Source: Sunxiuqinia indica
Lineage (GTDB): Bacteria; Bacteroidota; Bacteroidia; Bacteroidales; Prolixibacteraceae
NCBI RefSeq assembly: GCF_009847015.1
Contig: NZ_WVEM01000010.1
Coordinates: 62,001 to 126,000 of the forward strand
DNA: 64,000 nt
Direction of reading: 5' to 3'
The notes under the pieces are model-generated. The model did not search any database, had not been told where the DNA came from, and was given only the letters and a program-made list of their open reading frames with translations. A program made the translations under genes and the position numbers. Below, in pieces: positions 43,796 to 52,675 of the stretch (positions are counted from its first letter, which is position 1; each line of letters begins with the position of its first letter).

Positions 43796-44521
43796 TTGAA
43801 AAAAGTCCATTTTCAGTTTTCAGAGGTAAAAGTGAATCCCTATTTTTATCAGAAACTATGTAAAATGGATCGACTAAAGTTATCTTCAGGACTAATTGCT
43901 TTCGGAGGGGAAAAGGGCATTGGCAAAACACGTTTCGCTCTTAAGCTGGGAAATCATCTTGCACGAGCAGAAAAGGTATTGTTCTTAAGTTATCAGGATT
44001 ACAGCGAAAAGCTGATCACAGATATTCGTGAAATGGATGGTTTTATCAGCGACAATCTGGAAGTCAATACTTCAATGGACTACTATGGAGTTGGTAGCTT
44101 TCTAGAAATTATCAAATACGTTGAAGCGGGTGATTTTAGAACGGTGATAATAGATGACCTATTTAGTTTTAACAGAGATCAATTTTATGAATTTGATGAC
44201 CATGGGAGAGATGCAGCTGTTGATGCTTTACTTTATCTAGTCACGCAACTAAAAATTCGACTTGTCTTTAATATTGATATCCATTCATCTCATCAAAATC
44301 ATACTCCAAGGATCAGGGATTTCAACTGGTCGAGAAAAATCATTAATGATTGCGCACAAATAATTGCGCTCTATCGTCCATCGGTGTTGGGGTTTACTGA
44401 CGATGAAGTTGGTGAGCCTTTGAAGGATCTTATTGAAATCTACAACCTTAAAAATGAAAATCATCAAGAAGAGGTAATTCAGTTTGATGATAGGGAGATA
44501 AGGATATATAACTATAACTAA
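43796..44521 (+). CDS. RecA/DnaB-like ATPase of a two-gene cassette
   Basis: A 241-aa P-loop protein. Walker A GGEKGIGKTRFALKLG lies at about 38-53, Walker B FRTVIIDDLFSF at about 114-125, and VFNIDIHSSHQNHTPR in between Walker B and the end. This fits a DnaB/RecA-like motor domain without N-terminal primase-binding or helicase parts. A TTG start at 43796 is used; the ATG at 43865 (MDRLKLSSG) would shorten it by 23. It is followed after five bases by a second gene of unknown family. I find no specific match in memory. Confidence 0.75.
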   Translation: MKKVHFQFSEVKVNPYFYQKLCKMDRLKLSSGLIAFGGEKGIGKTRFALKLGNHLARAEKVLFLSYQDYSEKLITDIREMDGFISDNLEVNTSMDYYGVGSFLEIIKYVEAGDFRTVIIDDLFSFNRDQFYEFDDHGRDAAVDALLYLVTQLKIRLVFNIDIHSSHQNHTPRIRDFNWSRKIINDCAQIIALYRPSVLGFTDDEVGEPLKDLIEIYNLKNENHQEEVIQFDDREIRIYNYN

Positions 44522-44526
44522 ACAAA

Positions 44527-45327
44527 ATGTATTCAAAGGAATTTAATGACTTAGTAGAAAAAGGAGTGAAAGAAAACTTCTATCTCGGAACTGGTAGACC
44601 GGATTCTAGAATTTTAATTGTTGGAAAAGAAGTGGCGATTGGTAATGCAAATGACTTGGAGATTCAGAATCGTAAAAATTATCTAAATAACGCAATTGAT
44701 TGGAAAAGCAATATTAAAAAGAATATCGTTGAAGTGAGTGAAAACTGGGAAATAGATCGTTATTTGCAAGATGAAAGTGCAAGGAATAACCCACTATTTG
44801 CATTCAAAGGTGTGAAAATCGCTGATCACAAAGCCGGCCAAACCTGGAGAAAATACCAGAAACTCCATGATCAAATATTTAAAATAGATTCAGACAACGA
44901 GAAAGCATACGACTTTCAAGAACGATTTTTCATTACTGAAATGAGTGATAATCCTTTCCCAACAACTAGTAAAGCCAAAAAACTTGATGAATTCAAAATT
45001 AAACTTCAAGAAAGAAAAGAAACATTTTTCAAATCAGAATTTATTAAACAGTTTCCTGTTGTAGTATTGGCTTGTGGGGACTATATCCACAATGGCAATG
45101 AAATACGTGAAATTGACGAAATTTTTGAGGTAACTTACGCTGGGGATGAAAGAGGAAAGTATTGGTATTCAAAAGGTAATTGGTTCTACATTCATCACAA
45201 TCGTGATAGAAGTAAACTCGTAATTCATACGAGGCAGCTCAGTGCAAACGTTAAAGGGGAAATGCTTTTTGAAATGGGAAAGGTCATCCGGGAATTTACA
45301 AATAGTTCAGGAATATCTTTGGAATAA
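44527..45327 (+). CDS. Unknown partner protein of the two-gene cassette
   Basis: A 266-aa protein I do not recognise. It has a strand followed by a Gly loop near the start (RILIVGKEVAIGN, about 28-40), a Lys- and Asn-rich middle, VVVLACGDYIHNGNEIREI (about 180), and HTRQLSANV near the C-terminus. The strand-loop then His arrangement faintly recalls the uracil-DNA glycosylase superfamily, but no catalytic motif is certain. It is AT-rich like its neighbour. The spacing of five bases says that the two products work together. Confidence 0.7.
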   Translation: MYSKEFNDLVEKGVKENFYLGTGRPDSRILIVGKEVAIGNANDLEIQNRKNYLNNAIDWKSNIKKNIVEVSENWEIDRYLQDESARNNPLFAFKGVKIADHKAGQTWRKYQKLHDQIFKIDSDNEKAYDFQERFFITEMSDNPFPTTSKAKKLDEFKIKLQERKETFFKSEFIKQFPVVVLACGDYIHNGNEIREIDEIFEVTYAGDERGKYWYSKGNWFYIHHNRDRSKLVIHTRQLSANVKGEMLFEMGKVIREFTNSSGISLE

Positions 45328-45382
45328 CAATGATGTTAGTATAAACCCAATTTGTTTTAGGGGCTGTGAGAGATCGCAGGGC

Positions 45383-45410
45383 GATCCCGAAACAAGTTCG
45401 GGATGACTTT
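45383..45410 (+). repeat. 28-bp repeat, right copy bracketing the ATPase cassette
   Basis: GATCCCGAAACAAGTTCGGG followed by ATGACTTT. Same orientation as the copy at 43718-43745. Confidence 0.65.
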
Positions 45411-45427
45411 TCAGCAGCGTGTTGCGA

Positions 45428-46447
45428 CTAATACGCGGAGTCAAACTGGCGCAAGAACCGCACATCATTTTCAAAGAAATGGCGAATATCCTTGATACCA
45501 TATTTCAGCATGGTCATGCGTTCGATTCCCATTCCGAAAGCAAAGCCGGTATATTTTTTTGAGTCGATACCACAAAGATCCAAAACGTTTGGATCAACCA
45601 TTCCGCAGCCCAAAATCTCTAACCACCCGGTGTACTTACATACATTGCAACCTTTACCTCCACAAATTGAGCAGCTCACGTCCATTTCGGCTGATGGCTC
45701 GGTGAATGGGAAGTAAGAAGGGCGCAGGCGAATTTGGGTTTGCTCGCCAAACAGTTCACGCGAGAAATAAAGCAACGTTTGTTTCAAGTCGGCAAATGAA
45801 ACGTTTTCATCAACATACAAACCTTCAACCTGATGGAAAATGCAGTGAGCACGAGCCGAAATGGCTTCGTTACGGAACACACGTCCCGGGAAAATCGCCC
45901 GGATTGGTGGTTGTGTCTTCTCCATCACACGAGCCTGCACACTTGACGTATGGGTGCGTAACAGCACATCCGGATCTTTCTGGATAAAAAAGGTGTCTTG
46001 CATATCACGTGCAGGATGCTCGGGTGGGAAGTTCAGAGCTGAAAACACGTGCCAGTCGTCTTCAATCTCAGGCCCTTCGGCAACTGTAAAACCAAGGCGA
46101 GCAAAGATCTCCACGATCTCATTGCGAACAATCGCCAGTGGGTGGCGTGTTCCCAAGCGCATGGGTTCCCCCGGCATGCTTAAATCGGCACCGCCAGCTC
46201 CCTGATCAGCATTTTCAAAGCTATCCTTCAGCTCATTGATTTTATTTAGAGCATTGTTCTTTAGTTCGTTAATGGCTTGTCCAACAGCTTTCTTTTGATC
46301 TGCAGGTACGTTTTTAAAGTCAGCAAACAATTGGCTCACCAATCCTTTTTTACTGATGTATTTGATACGAAGTTCTTCTACTTCTTCTTTCGCTGAAGCT
46401 TCCAGTGCTTCAATCTCTTCCTGTAACTGCTTAATTTTGTCTAACAT
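45428..46447 (-). CDS. pheS: Phenylalanyl-tRNA synthetase alpha subunit
   Basis: A 339-aa class II synthetase subunit, catalytic part of the PheS2-PheT2 enzyme. The N-terminal coiled coil (MLDKIKQLQEEIEAL) is followed by motif 1-3 sequences: FPPEHPARDMQDTFF (about 155), LLRTHTSSVQARVME (about 175), FRNEAISARAHCIFHQVEG with motif 2 Arg, a four-Cys-like CSICGGKGCNVCKYTGWLE (about 280) and GFAFGMGIERMTMLKYGI (motif 3, about 305). I start at the ATG at 46447; a longer frame has 13 extra residues. The beta subunit is not adjacent, as is common in Bacteroidota. Confidence 0.96.
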   Translation of the reverse strand: MLDKIKQLQEEIEALEASAKEEVEELRIKYISKKGLVSQLFADFKNVPADQKKAVGQAINELKNNALNKINELKDSFENADQGAGGADLSMPGEPMRLGTRHPLAIVRNEIVEIFARLGFTVAEGPEIEDDWHVFSALNFPPEHPARDMQDTFFIQKDPDVLLRTHTSSVQARVMEKTQPPIRAIFPGRVFRNEAISARAHCIFHQVEGLYVDENVSFADLKQTLLYFSRELFGEQTQIRLRPSYFPFTEPSAEMDVSCSICGGKGCNVCKYTGWLEILGCGMVDPNVLDLCGIDSKKYTGFAFGMGIERMTMLKYGIKDIRHFFENDVRFLRQFDSAY

Positions 46448-46528
46448 CTTCTTATGCTGTTGAAATGGATCGACAAAGATAATCAAACGATATGAAATCG
46501 TAAACCTGATCCGAATAAATGCATGTGC

Positions 46529-47872
46529 TTATTCAAGAATGGTAATCTTTTTAACGCGTATATCTTTTAGTGGGCGAAAATCTTCGTCAGTTTTTACTTT
46601 CACAATTTGGTCGGCGACTTCCATTCCACTGATTACTTGTCCGAAAATTGTGTACATTCCATCGAGATGAGGAGCACCGCCTTCAATTTTGTATGCCCGG
46701 CGTTGTCCGGCAGTAAAATGATGTCCGGTTTCCTTTTCAATGTCATCCAGTTCCGAGTCGGAATATACCCGCCCGGTGACGATGTAGTATTGCGAACCAT
46801 CTGAACGGCGTTTACTATTCCCTCGGTCAGGTTTTCGTGGTGAGCCAATCATGCCGCGCTTATGAAACAATTTTGGAACAATATGCGCAGGCAGAGAGTA
46901 TCCCGGGCCTTTCCAGCCAACGATATCATCCGGTCCGGCATAGCGGGTATCAGCTGCTCCGCTTTGAATGCCGAAGCTTTTGATTACCCGATGAACCAAT
47001 AAACTATCGTAATAATTTTCACGCACCAGCCGGATGAAATTATCGCGATATTCCGGTGTTTCATTGAACAGACGGATTTGAATATTGCCATAATCAGTCT
47101 CAATCAGCAGCCCCCTGATTTTGCTATTTGCTTCGCTGATGACCTGGCTGGTTTTAGTTTGAAGATTCACCAGATTTTTTGGTGTTTGCGTTTTTTTCTT
47201 CAATAAATTGGCAATGTAAATTGAGGGAATAACCAGGCTCTGATTTTCATACGTAACCACTTCGGAATAGCCTAATCCAATCGCCTGGTAGTTGGATACA
47301 AAAACAGGCGTGCCATACGATTTTGATCTGAACTGATTGTCAACCCGGTATAATTTCGTTCCTGAAATGGTTGTAAATTCGAGAACTTTTCCCCGGTGGA
47401 GTGGGAGTGTGTTGTTTTGTGGTTTGGTTAAGTAAATACTTTTGGCTGTTTCGGGCGCTATTCCGGGATACAAGGAAATAGGCGTACGTTGTATGTTTCC
47501 GACCTTTAATAAAACCAGGTTATTGATACGGTCAACCGCCAGGTAGCCGATAACCGGGTAGGCCCTTTCTTCGTCGAAAGGGGTAATTTTTGCCGCAGTG
47601 GCATTCTCCAGTATCGAAAGTCGGCATACAATGGTTTGTGAATCAACAAAAAAGGCAGTTTCGCTTTCCAGTAAGCGTTCCTTGTCAAAGCTTTCAATTT
47701 TTACCAGGGAGGGGACAAATTGAGCAAATGACTGGTCATCATTCGGGGATGGAGATTCGGCTTTGGTTACCTGCTCTCCTTTTGATTTTGTGCCTTTTTT
47801 GTCAGACGAAGAGCAACTGGCAAGCACTAGCGCCATCAATAAAATTGATAAAATTTGGGTTGGGTGCTTCAT
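46529..47872 (-). CDS. Lipoprotein: protease-like domain lacking catalytic residues, fused to cyclophilin
   Basis: A 447-aa lipoprotein (lipobox LASC, Cys20). Residues about 60-225 align in pattern to a DegP-like trypsin fold: ETAFFVDSQTIVCRLSILEN then YLAVDRINNLVLLKVG, then SYGTPVFVSNYQAIGLG. At the expected sites the His (NxHV), Asp (ENDLALL) and Ser (GNSGGP) are replaced (RLS, NNL, SYGTP), so it is probably inactive. Residues about 253-447 are a cyclophilin domain with ETDYGNIQIRLFNETP and HFTAGQRRAY. This could hold unfolded substrate for the isomerase. It is the last of three overlapping genes. Confidence 0.85.
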   Translation of the reverse strand: MKHPTQILSILLMALVLASCSSSDKKGTKSKGEQVTKAESPSPNDDQSFAQFVPSLVKIESFDKERLLESETAFFVDSQTIVCRLSILENATAAKITPFDEERAYPVIGYLAVDRINNLVLLKVGNIQRTPISLYPGIAPETAKSIYLTKPQNNTLPLHRGKVLEFTTISGTKLYRVDNQFRSKSYGTPVFVSNYQAIGLGYSEVVTYENQSLVIPSIYIANLLKKKTQTPKNLVNLQTKTSQVISEANSKIRGLLIETDYGNIQIRLFNETPEYRDNFIRLVRENYYDSLLVHRVIKSFGIQSGAADTRYAGPDDIVGWKGPGYSLPAHIVPKLFHKRGMIGSPRKPDRGNSKRRSDGSQYYIVTGRVYSDSELDDIEKETGHHFTAGQRRAYKIEGGAPHLDGMYTIFGQVISGMEVADQIVKVKTDEDFRPLKDIRVKKITILE

Positions 47873-48681
47873 TCGATTACATTCACTTCAATAACAACAT
47901 CTTTTACAGGACGATTATTTTCATCCACTTTTAAGGCCGCGATTTTATCAATCACATCGAAGCCGGAAATGCATTCGCCAAAAACCGTATACTTCCCATC
48001 TAAATCAGGATAACCGCCAACTGTTGTATAGGCTTTTCGCTGTGCTTCTGAAAACTCCAGGGTATTTGAGTTCAGCTCAAAGCGGGAGGCGATGTCTTTT
48101 TTTACCCGACTGGCAATTTCCCTGAATTCATCGACTTTATTTTCTTCCTTCAATTTCTTCAGCTTTTCCCGGACTTCAGGCGTATAAATTTGCTTCGTAA
48201 TTTTTTTTCGGATGGGTCGATTCACGGCCATTTCCAGGGTGTCTAACTGACCTTCGGTGAAGACTTGACCTTTCACAATGTAAAATTGTGAAATATCCGA
48301 TTGTTTATAAGGATTTACTTCGTCGGGTTGGCGGGGAGCGCACAGGGCTCCTTTCTTATGAAAATAATGATCGATGATTTCGTCATCCACCGTATGGTCC
48401 GGATCTCCGTATCCAATGCGCTTCCCCGGAGGTGCATTTCTCGACGATTTGGAGCCTCCCTGAATCAGGAAATCCTGGATAACCCGGTAAAATAAGGTGC
48501 CATCATAGTAGCCCTCATTGGCTAATTTGATAAAGGCATTCCGATGTTTTGGGGTGTCGTCATAAAGCTTGAACTTCATGGTGCCCAGGTTCGTTTTTAT
48601 TTCTACAATTCTGTTTTGAGCCAATCCGGCTGCATTCAGACTTAAATATAGAAGTAACAGGAGTGCTAATTGCTTCATCAA
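47869..48681 (-). CDS. Periplasmic cyclophilin-type peptidyl-prolyl isomerase
   Basis: A 270-aa cyclophilin with signal peptide ending LAQ (about 1-21). The domain begins EIKTNLGTMKFKLYDDTPKH, shows FYRVIQDFLIQGGSKSS (about 65-81), then GALCAPRQPDEVNPYKQSDI with the QFYIV strand, and ends YTVFGECISGFDVIDKIAAL. A polar helical insert of about 65 residues lies between the QFYIV strand and the closing part (about 140-205), absent from standard cyclophilins. It overlaps both neighbours by four bases. Its substrate is unknown. Confidence 0.9.
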   Translation of the reverse strand: MMKQLALLLLLYLSLNAAGLAQNRIVEIKTNLGTMKFKLYDDTPKHRNAFIKLANEGYYDGTLFYRVIQDFLIQGGSKSSRNAPPGKRIGYGDPDHTVDDEIIDHYFHKKGALCAPRQPDEVNPYKQSDISQFYIVKGQVFTEGQLDTLEMAVNRPIRKKITKQIYTPEVREKLKKLKEENKVDEFREIASRVKKDIASRFELNSNTLEFSEAQRKAYTTVGGYPDLDGKYTVFGECISGFDVIDKIAALKVDENNRPVKDVVIEVNVIE

Positions 48682-49502
48682 TCTATAACTTTCACTTTCA
48701 TTTTTATGTCTTCTTTGGGGCGGTCGAACTGATCAGTTTCCACTGACGCAATTTTGTCCAATACATCAAGGCCCTCAATAACCTCTCCAAAAACGGTATA
48801 ATCATTATCGAGCGAAGGATATCCCCCAATGGTTGTGTAGATTTCACGTCTTCCGGGTAAAATTTTCAGTGGTGGTAGTTTGCTGATTTCCTGATTGGCC
48901 TGTTCGCGTATTTCGGCAACCCGAATATTTAGCTGATCCTGATCTCCCGCTTGCTTCAGTTGGTTTAACTCTTGCTGGGCTCCCTGGAAATACTTTTGCA
49001 TGACCGATCGCTGACGCTGCATGTTCATCTTCATTTCCATGGTATCTAAGGCACCTTCGGTAAAAACAGTTCCTTGCACAATGTAAAACTGCGAACCGGA
49101 TGATCGCTTTTCCGGATTGCTCGGGCCACCCCGACGTGCTGCTGCCAACACGCCTTTTTTGTGGAATAGTGACGAATCAATCTCCGCCGGAAGTGTGTAG
49201 CCCGGATCTCCACCACCCAAGCGTTTGCCTGCTTCTGCGTTTTTTGAGTCCGGATCACCACCCTGGATCATAAAACCATTGATAACCCGATGAAATAGTA
49301 AGTCATCGTAAAAACCTTCGTTGGCTAGTTTAATGAAGTTATCACGATGCTGAGGAGTTTGATTATATAGTTTTACGATCAGATCTCCGTATTCCGTTTC
49401 AATTTTAACCTTTGTTTCCTTCGATGTTTTTTTAGTCGCATTACCACATGAGGTTTGAATGAAAACGGTGGCAATTAAAAAGGCAAATAATAGCTGTTTC
49501 AT
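48678..49502 (-). CDS. Lipoprotein cyclophilin-type peptidyl-prolyl isomerase
   Basis: A 274-aa lipoprotein (lipobox QTSC, Cys19) with a cyclophilin domain: IETEYGDLIVKLYNQTPQHR, FHRVINGFMIQGGDPDS (about 75-91, with the catalytic Arg), SGSQFYIVQGTVF and YTVFGEVIEGLDVLDKIASV. As in the next gene there is a helical insert (about 145-205, with MKMNMQRQRSVMQKYF) not found in standard cyclophilins. It is the first gene of the three and has an ATGA overlap with the second. Confidence 0.92.
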   Translation of the reverse strand: MKQLLFAFLIATVFIQTSCGNATKKTSKETKVKIETEYGDLIVKLYNQTPQHRDNFIKLANEGFYDDLLFHRVINGFMIQGGDPDSKNAEAGKRLGGGDPGYTLPAEIDSSLFHKKGVLAAARRGGPSNPEKRSSGSQFYIVQGTVFTEGALDTMEMKMNMQRQRSVMQKYFQGAQQELNQLKQAGDQDQLNIRVAEIREQANQEISKLPPLKILPGRREIYTTIGGYPSLDNDYTVFGEVIEGLDVLDKIASVETDQFDRPKEDIKMKVKVID

Positions 49503-49577
49503 TGTTGTTTGTTTATTGCTTTCTGTTATTTTTTTTGCTTCTGCACAAATATAATTAATAATGGCACTGGCACGAAA

Positions 49578-49610
49578 TTGTTATGTTTTGAACGAATAGA
49601 CTTAAATTTG
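49578..49610 (+). promoter_or_regulatory. Candidate promoter of the GNAT gene
   Basis: TAAATTTG at 49603-49610 fits TAnnTTTG exactly; TTG at 49578 is 22 bases upstream. It lies 25 bases before the ATG. Confidence 0.45.
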
Positions 49611-49635
49611 AAAAATTAAGTATTTAAACGTTACT

Positions 49636-50190
49636 ATGGAAAGGCTGATCGTAAACTCCAAAATAGAACTGGAACCTTTGAAATTTTCTCATGCTTTTCA
49701 GGTTTTTCACGCCATTGATCGCAACCGCGAATTTTTGGAGCCCTGGTTGCCATTTGTGCAGGATACCGAAACACAGGAAGACACCGAAAACTTTATTCAA
49801 TCTGTTACCTCTCCAAATTCGGGCGATCGGGATGAGGTTTATGTAATTTGGTTTGAGAATCGCTTTGCCGGTTTGATTGGGCTAAAGGACACGGACCGGG
49901 TTAATATGAAGACCGAGATCGGTTATTGGATTATACAGCAAATGAAAGGAAAAGGCGTTGTGACCTTGTCAACAAAGCGATTGATAGAGTATGTATTTTC
50001 AAGTTCAGGAATGAATAGGATCGTTATCAGATGTGGTGTGGGAAACCAAAAAAGTGCTGCTATTCCTAAGCGATTGGGATTCACGTTTGAGGGAATTGAA
50101 CGTGAAGGAGAGAAGCATCGACGGAAATTCATCGATTTAGAAGTTTACAGTCTATTAAAAGCAGAATGTGATTTCTTGGTATCGGATTGA
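49636..50190 (+). CDS. GNAT N-acetyltransferase, RimJ/RimL-like
   Basis: A 184-aa acetyltransferase of the GNAT fold. Acetyl-CoA motif A appears as EIGYWIIQQMKGKGVVTLST (about 96-115), with the following VIRCGVGNQKSAAIPKRLGF (about 133-152) and a C-terminal FIDLEVYSLL. The general shape matches RimJ/RimL ribosomal-protein or amino-acid acetyltransferases. The CoA-binding RxxGxG is imperfect (QMKGKG), so it may be divergent. It stands alone and is divergent from the cyclophilin genes. Confidence 0.85.
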   Translation: MERLIVNSKIELEPLKFSHAFQVFHAIDRNREFLEPWLPFVQDTETQEDTENFIQSVTSPNSGDRDEVYVIWFENRFAGLIGLKDTDRVNMKTEIGYWIIQQMKGKGVVTLSTKRLIEYVFSSSGMNRIVIRCGVGNQKSAAIPKRLGFTFEGIEREGEKHRRKFIDLEVYSLLKAECDFLVSD

Positions 50191-50351
50191 TATTCAAATG
50201 TGTTGAGCTATTTTTTATCATGTTTTTTTTTAACCTTATTTTTTTTAATCTTTGAATCGTTTAATGATTTGTTCGATTTTTTTATATGTCAAAACAAATT
50301 AGTGTCCAAAAAGCCAGAAAACAATATGGACAGGAAACAAACTAGACAAGC

Positions 50352-50588
50352 ATGGAAAACAAGACAATTAGAAGAACTTTGTACAGAGTTCTGAGGAAAA
50401 CAGGCGTTCCTCGAAAAGAGATTGAGTTGGACGCTGCATTTAATGACGATCTGAATTTTGATCAGGTAGATTGGGCTTTATTCCTTTTTTACCTGGAAGA
50501 CTTTTTTAAGATTGACGTGAAAGATGAAGAAATATCAAGAATGCATGTGGTAAAAGATACCTTAAGTTTGGTGGAGCACATGGCATAA
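50352..50588 (+). CDS. Acyl-carrier-like protein without the phosphopantetheine Ser
   Basis: A 78-aa protein with the ACP pattern: four helices with FNDDLNFDQVDWALFLFYLE in the middle (about 30-49). Standard ACPs have Asp-Ser-Leu at the attachment site; here the aligned stretch is Asp37-Gln38-Val39, so there is no Ser to carry 4'-phosphopantetheine. The rest (EDFFKIDVKDEEI, then a Leu-Val-Glu-His end) keeps the ACP form. It could act as a non-acylated adaptor. It follows the GNAT gene by 161 bases and has its own terminator. No synthase genes lie nearby. Confidence 0.7.
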   Translation: MENKTIRRTLYRVLRKTGVPRKEIELDAAFNDDLNFDQVDWALFLFYLEDFFKIDVKDEEISRMHVVKDTLSLVEHMA

Positions 50589-50616
50589 CGGATCTGTTAA
50601 TTTTAAATTATGAAAT

Positions 50617-50648
50617 GAAGACGTTCTTACATAGAGCGTCTTTTTTTA
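50617..50648 (+). terminator. Terminator after the ACP-like gene
   Basis: AGACGTTCT and AGAGCGTCT form a nine-base-pair stem (one G-U) around TACAT, followed by seven T. Confidence 0.85.
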
Positions 50649-50717
50649 GTTCGTCATATTTCGAACAAGATTAGTAAATTGGATGTTAAAATGCTTTATT
50701 AACTTAAAATCATAATT

Positions 50718-51530
50718 ATGGAATATTTAGACGGAGCTTCAGAATGGATATCTGAAATGATTGTTGTCTATGGGATAAAATTGGTTGCGGCCTTAATTAC
50801 ATTAGTCGTTGGTCTTTGGATTATTAAATTAATCACCAATGCCATCTCGAAAATGATGGATAAAAAGAATGTTGATCCTTCATTGCGTGGATTTTTGAAA
50901 AGCGTTCTTGGGATTACTTTAAAAATTCTGCTGGTTGTTTCTGTTATTGGGATGATGGGCATTGAGATGACTTCCTTTATCGCCATTTTGGGTGCTGCTG
51001 GTTTGGCTGTTGGTTTGGCTTTGTCCGGGACCTTGCAAAACTTCGCAGGAGGTGTTATTATTTTAATTATTAAACCCTTTAAGGTGGGCGATTATATTGA
51101 AGCTCAGGGGTATGCCGGTTCTGTTCGTGAAATTCAGATTTTCAATACTGTTTTGAAAACGCCGGATAATGTAACAATTGTGATCCCTAATGGGGGATTG
51201 TCAACAGGTTCAATTAAAAATTACTCAGCCGAGGAGCAACGCCGTGTCGATTTTGTTTTTGGTATTGCCTATGGCGACGATTACGATAAGGCAAAAGCGG
51301 TGATTACAAAATTGATTGAGGCTGATTCTCGATCATTGAAAGATCCTGCTCCTTTTATTGTTCTTGGCGAGTTGGCTGACAGTTCGGTTAATATCACTGT
51401 CCGTGTATGGACAAAAGCTTCGGATTATTGGGGATTCAAGTTTGATATGACCGAAAGGGTTTATAAGGAGTTCCCAAAAGAAAACCTGAATATTCCGTTT
51501 CCACAATTGGATGTTCACGTTCAGAAGTAA
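50718..51530 (+). CDS. mscS: MscS-type mechanosensitive channel
   Basis: A 270-aa small-conductance mechanosensitive channel that relieves turgor on osmotic downshock. It has three membrane helices (about 15-45, 68-90 and 90-115); the pore helix shows AILGAAGLAVGLALSGTLQNFAGG (too long to quote in full, 92-115), with alternating Gly and Ala. The beta domain follows with GDYIEAQGYAGSVREIQIFN, then DNVTIVIPNGGLSTG (about 150). The length matches E. coli MscS. It is followed after 27 bases by the DUF3078 gene. Confidence 0.93.
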   Translation: MEYLDGASEWISEMIVVYGIKLVAALITLVVGLWIIKLITNAISKMMDKKNVDPSLRGFLKSVLGITLKILLVVSVIGMMGIEMTSFIAILGAAGLAVGLALSGTLQNFAGGVIILIIKPFKVGDYIEAQGYAGSVREIQIFNTVLKTPDNVTIVIPNGGLSTGSIKNYSAEEQRRVDFVFGIAYGDDYDKAKAVITKLIEADSRSLKDPAPFIVLGELADSSVNITVRVWTKASDYWGFKFDMTERVYKEFPKENLNIPFPQLDVHVQK

Positions 51531-51557
51531 TCAGAATTTTAGAATCAAAATTAATCT

Positions 51558-52451
51558 ATGAAACGTTTTTTTATTCTCTTATTATTTTTGCCGCTTGTCG
51601 GTTTTTCTCAGTCAAACAACGATACAACAAAAGTATGGACATTGGGAGGAGATGCATCAATCAACTTTTCTCAAGTTTCACTTTCAAATTGGTCTGCGGG
51701 AGGTAAAAGTTCAGCTTCAGGAACATTCCTTTTTAATGCCTTTGCCAATTATTCGAAAGATAAAGTCAGTTGGGAAAATTCGTTGAATTTGGGGTATGGT
51801 CTGATGAAGGAAGAAGACAGTCAATCGGTGAAAACTGACGACAAAATAGACTTTAGCTCCAAGTATGGACTTAAAGGAAAGAGTAAGATATATTACACGC
51901 TTCTGTTTAACTTTCGTACTCAAATGACTGATGGATACAAGTATCCGGATCGGGATAACGCCATTTCAACGCTTATGGCTCCGGGATATTTGACATTGGC
52001 CTTGGGTGCTGACTATAAGCCGAACGATAAGTTTTCACTTTTTGTTTCTCCTTTAACAGGTAAAATGACTGTGGTCTCGGATGATGATCTTTCGGATCAA
52101 GGAGCATTTGGAGTTGATCCGGGGAAAAAGAGCCGTACCGAATTAGGAGCTTTTCTAAAAACTCAGTTTAAAACAACCGTGGTTGAAAACGTGAGTTTAG
52201 AAACAAAACTCGATCTTTTTTCGAATTACCTGGATAAGCCTGAGAATATAGATGTTCACTGGGATGTGTTGATTAATATGAAAATCAACGACTATCTTTC
52301 GGCAAACCTGATTACAAATCTAATTTACGATGACGATGTAGACATCGCTGTTGATTCGAATAACAATGGAGTGATTGATGATGCTGATGATAGAAGTCCA
52401 CGCGTACAATTTAAAGAGTTGTTTGGCGTTGGACTAAGCTTTAAGTTCTAA
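51558..52451 (+). CDS. DUF3078 outer-membrane protein
   Basis: A 297-aa exported beta-rich protein. Signal peptide (about 1-17, ending GFS), then GGDASINFSQVSLSNWSAGG, the hallmark of DUF3078, and repeated amphipathic strands (VSWENSLNLGYGLMKEED, LTLALGADYKPNDKFSLF, KINDYLSANLITNLIYDDDV) ending in LFGVGLSFKF with a final Phe, as in outer-membrane barrels. The function is unknown. A short Asp- and Asn-rich loop near residue 260 (VDSNNNGVIDDADDRS) could bind calcium. It is probably co-transcribed with mscS. Confidence 0.88.
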   Translation: MKRFFILLLFLPLVGFSQSNNDTTKVWTLGGDASINFSQVSLSNWSAGGKSSASGTFLFNAFANYSKDKVSWENSLNLGYGLMKEEDSQSVKTDDKIDFSSKYGLKGKSKIYYTLLFNFRTQMTDGYKYPDRDNAISTLMAPGYLTLALGADYKPNDKFSLFVSPLTGKMTVVSDDDLSDQGAFGVDPGKKSRTELGAFLKTQFKTTVVENVSLETKLDLFSNYLDKPENIDVHWDVLINMKINDYLSANLITNLIYDDDVDIAVDSNNNGVIDDADDRSPRVQFKELFGVGLSFKF

Positions 52452-52675
52452 CATATGTTTAAGTTCCCTGTAAATTTAGCTATCCTTATTAACAATAAAT
52501 ATTCGTTTATGTGATAAAATGGATCGTTTTTGCATCAAAACGATCAGTTCATCTAATGGAGTAGAAAAAGCTTGATTTATTGGTAGCATATGAAGTACTT
52601 TTGAAAGAGCAAATAGAGATTAAGCAAGGTTAAGCTTTTTTTTTCTTTCATTCACTCTTAAGCGCACAAGCAATC

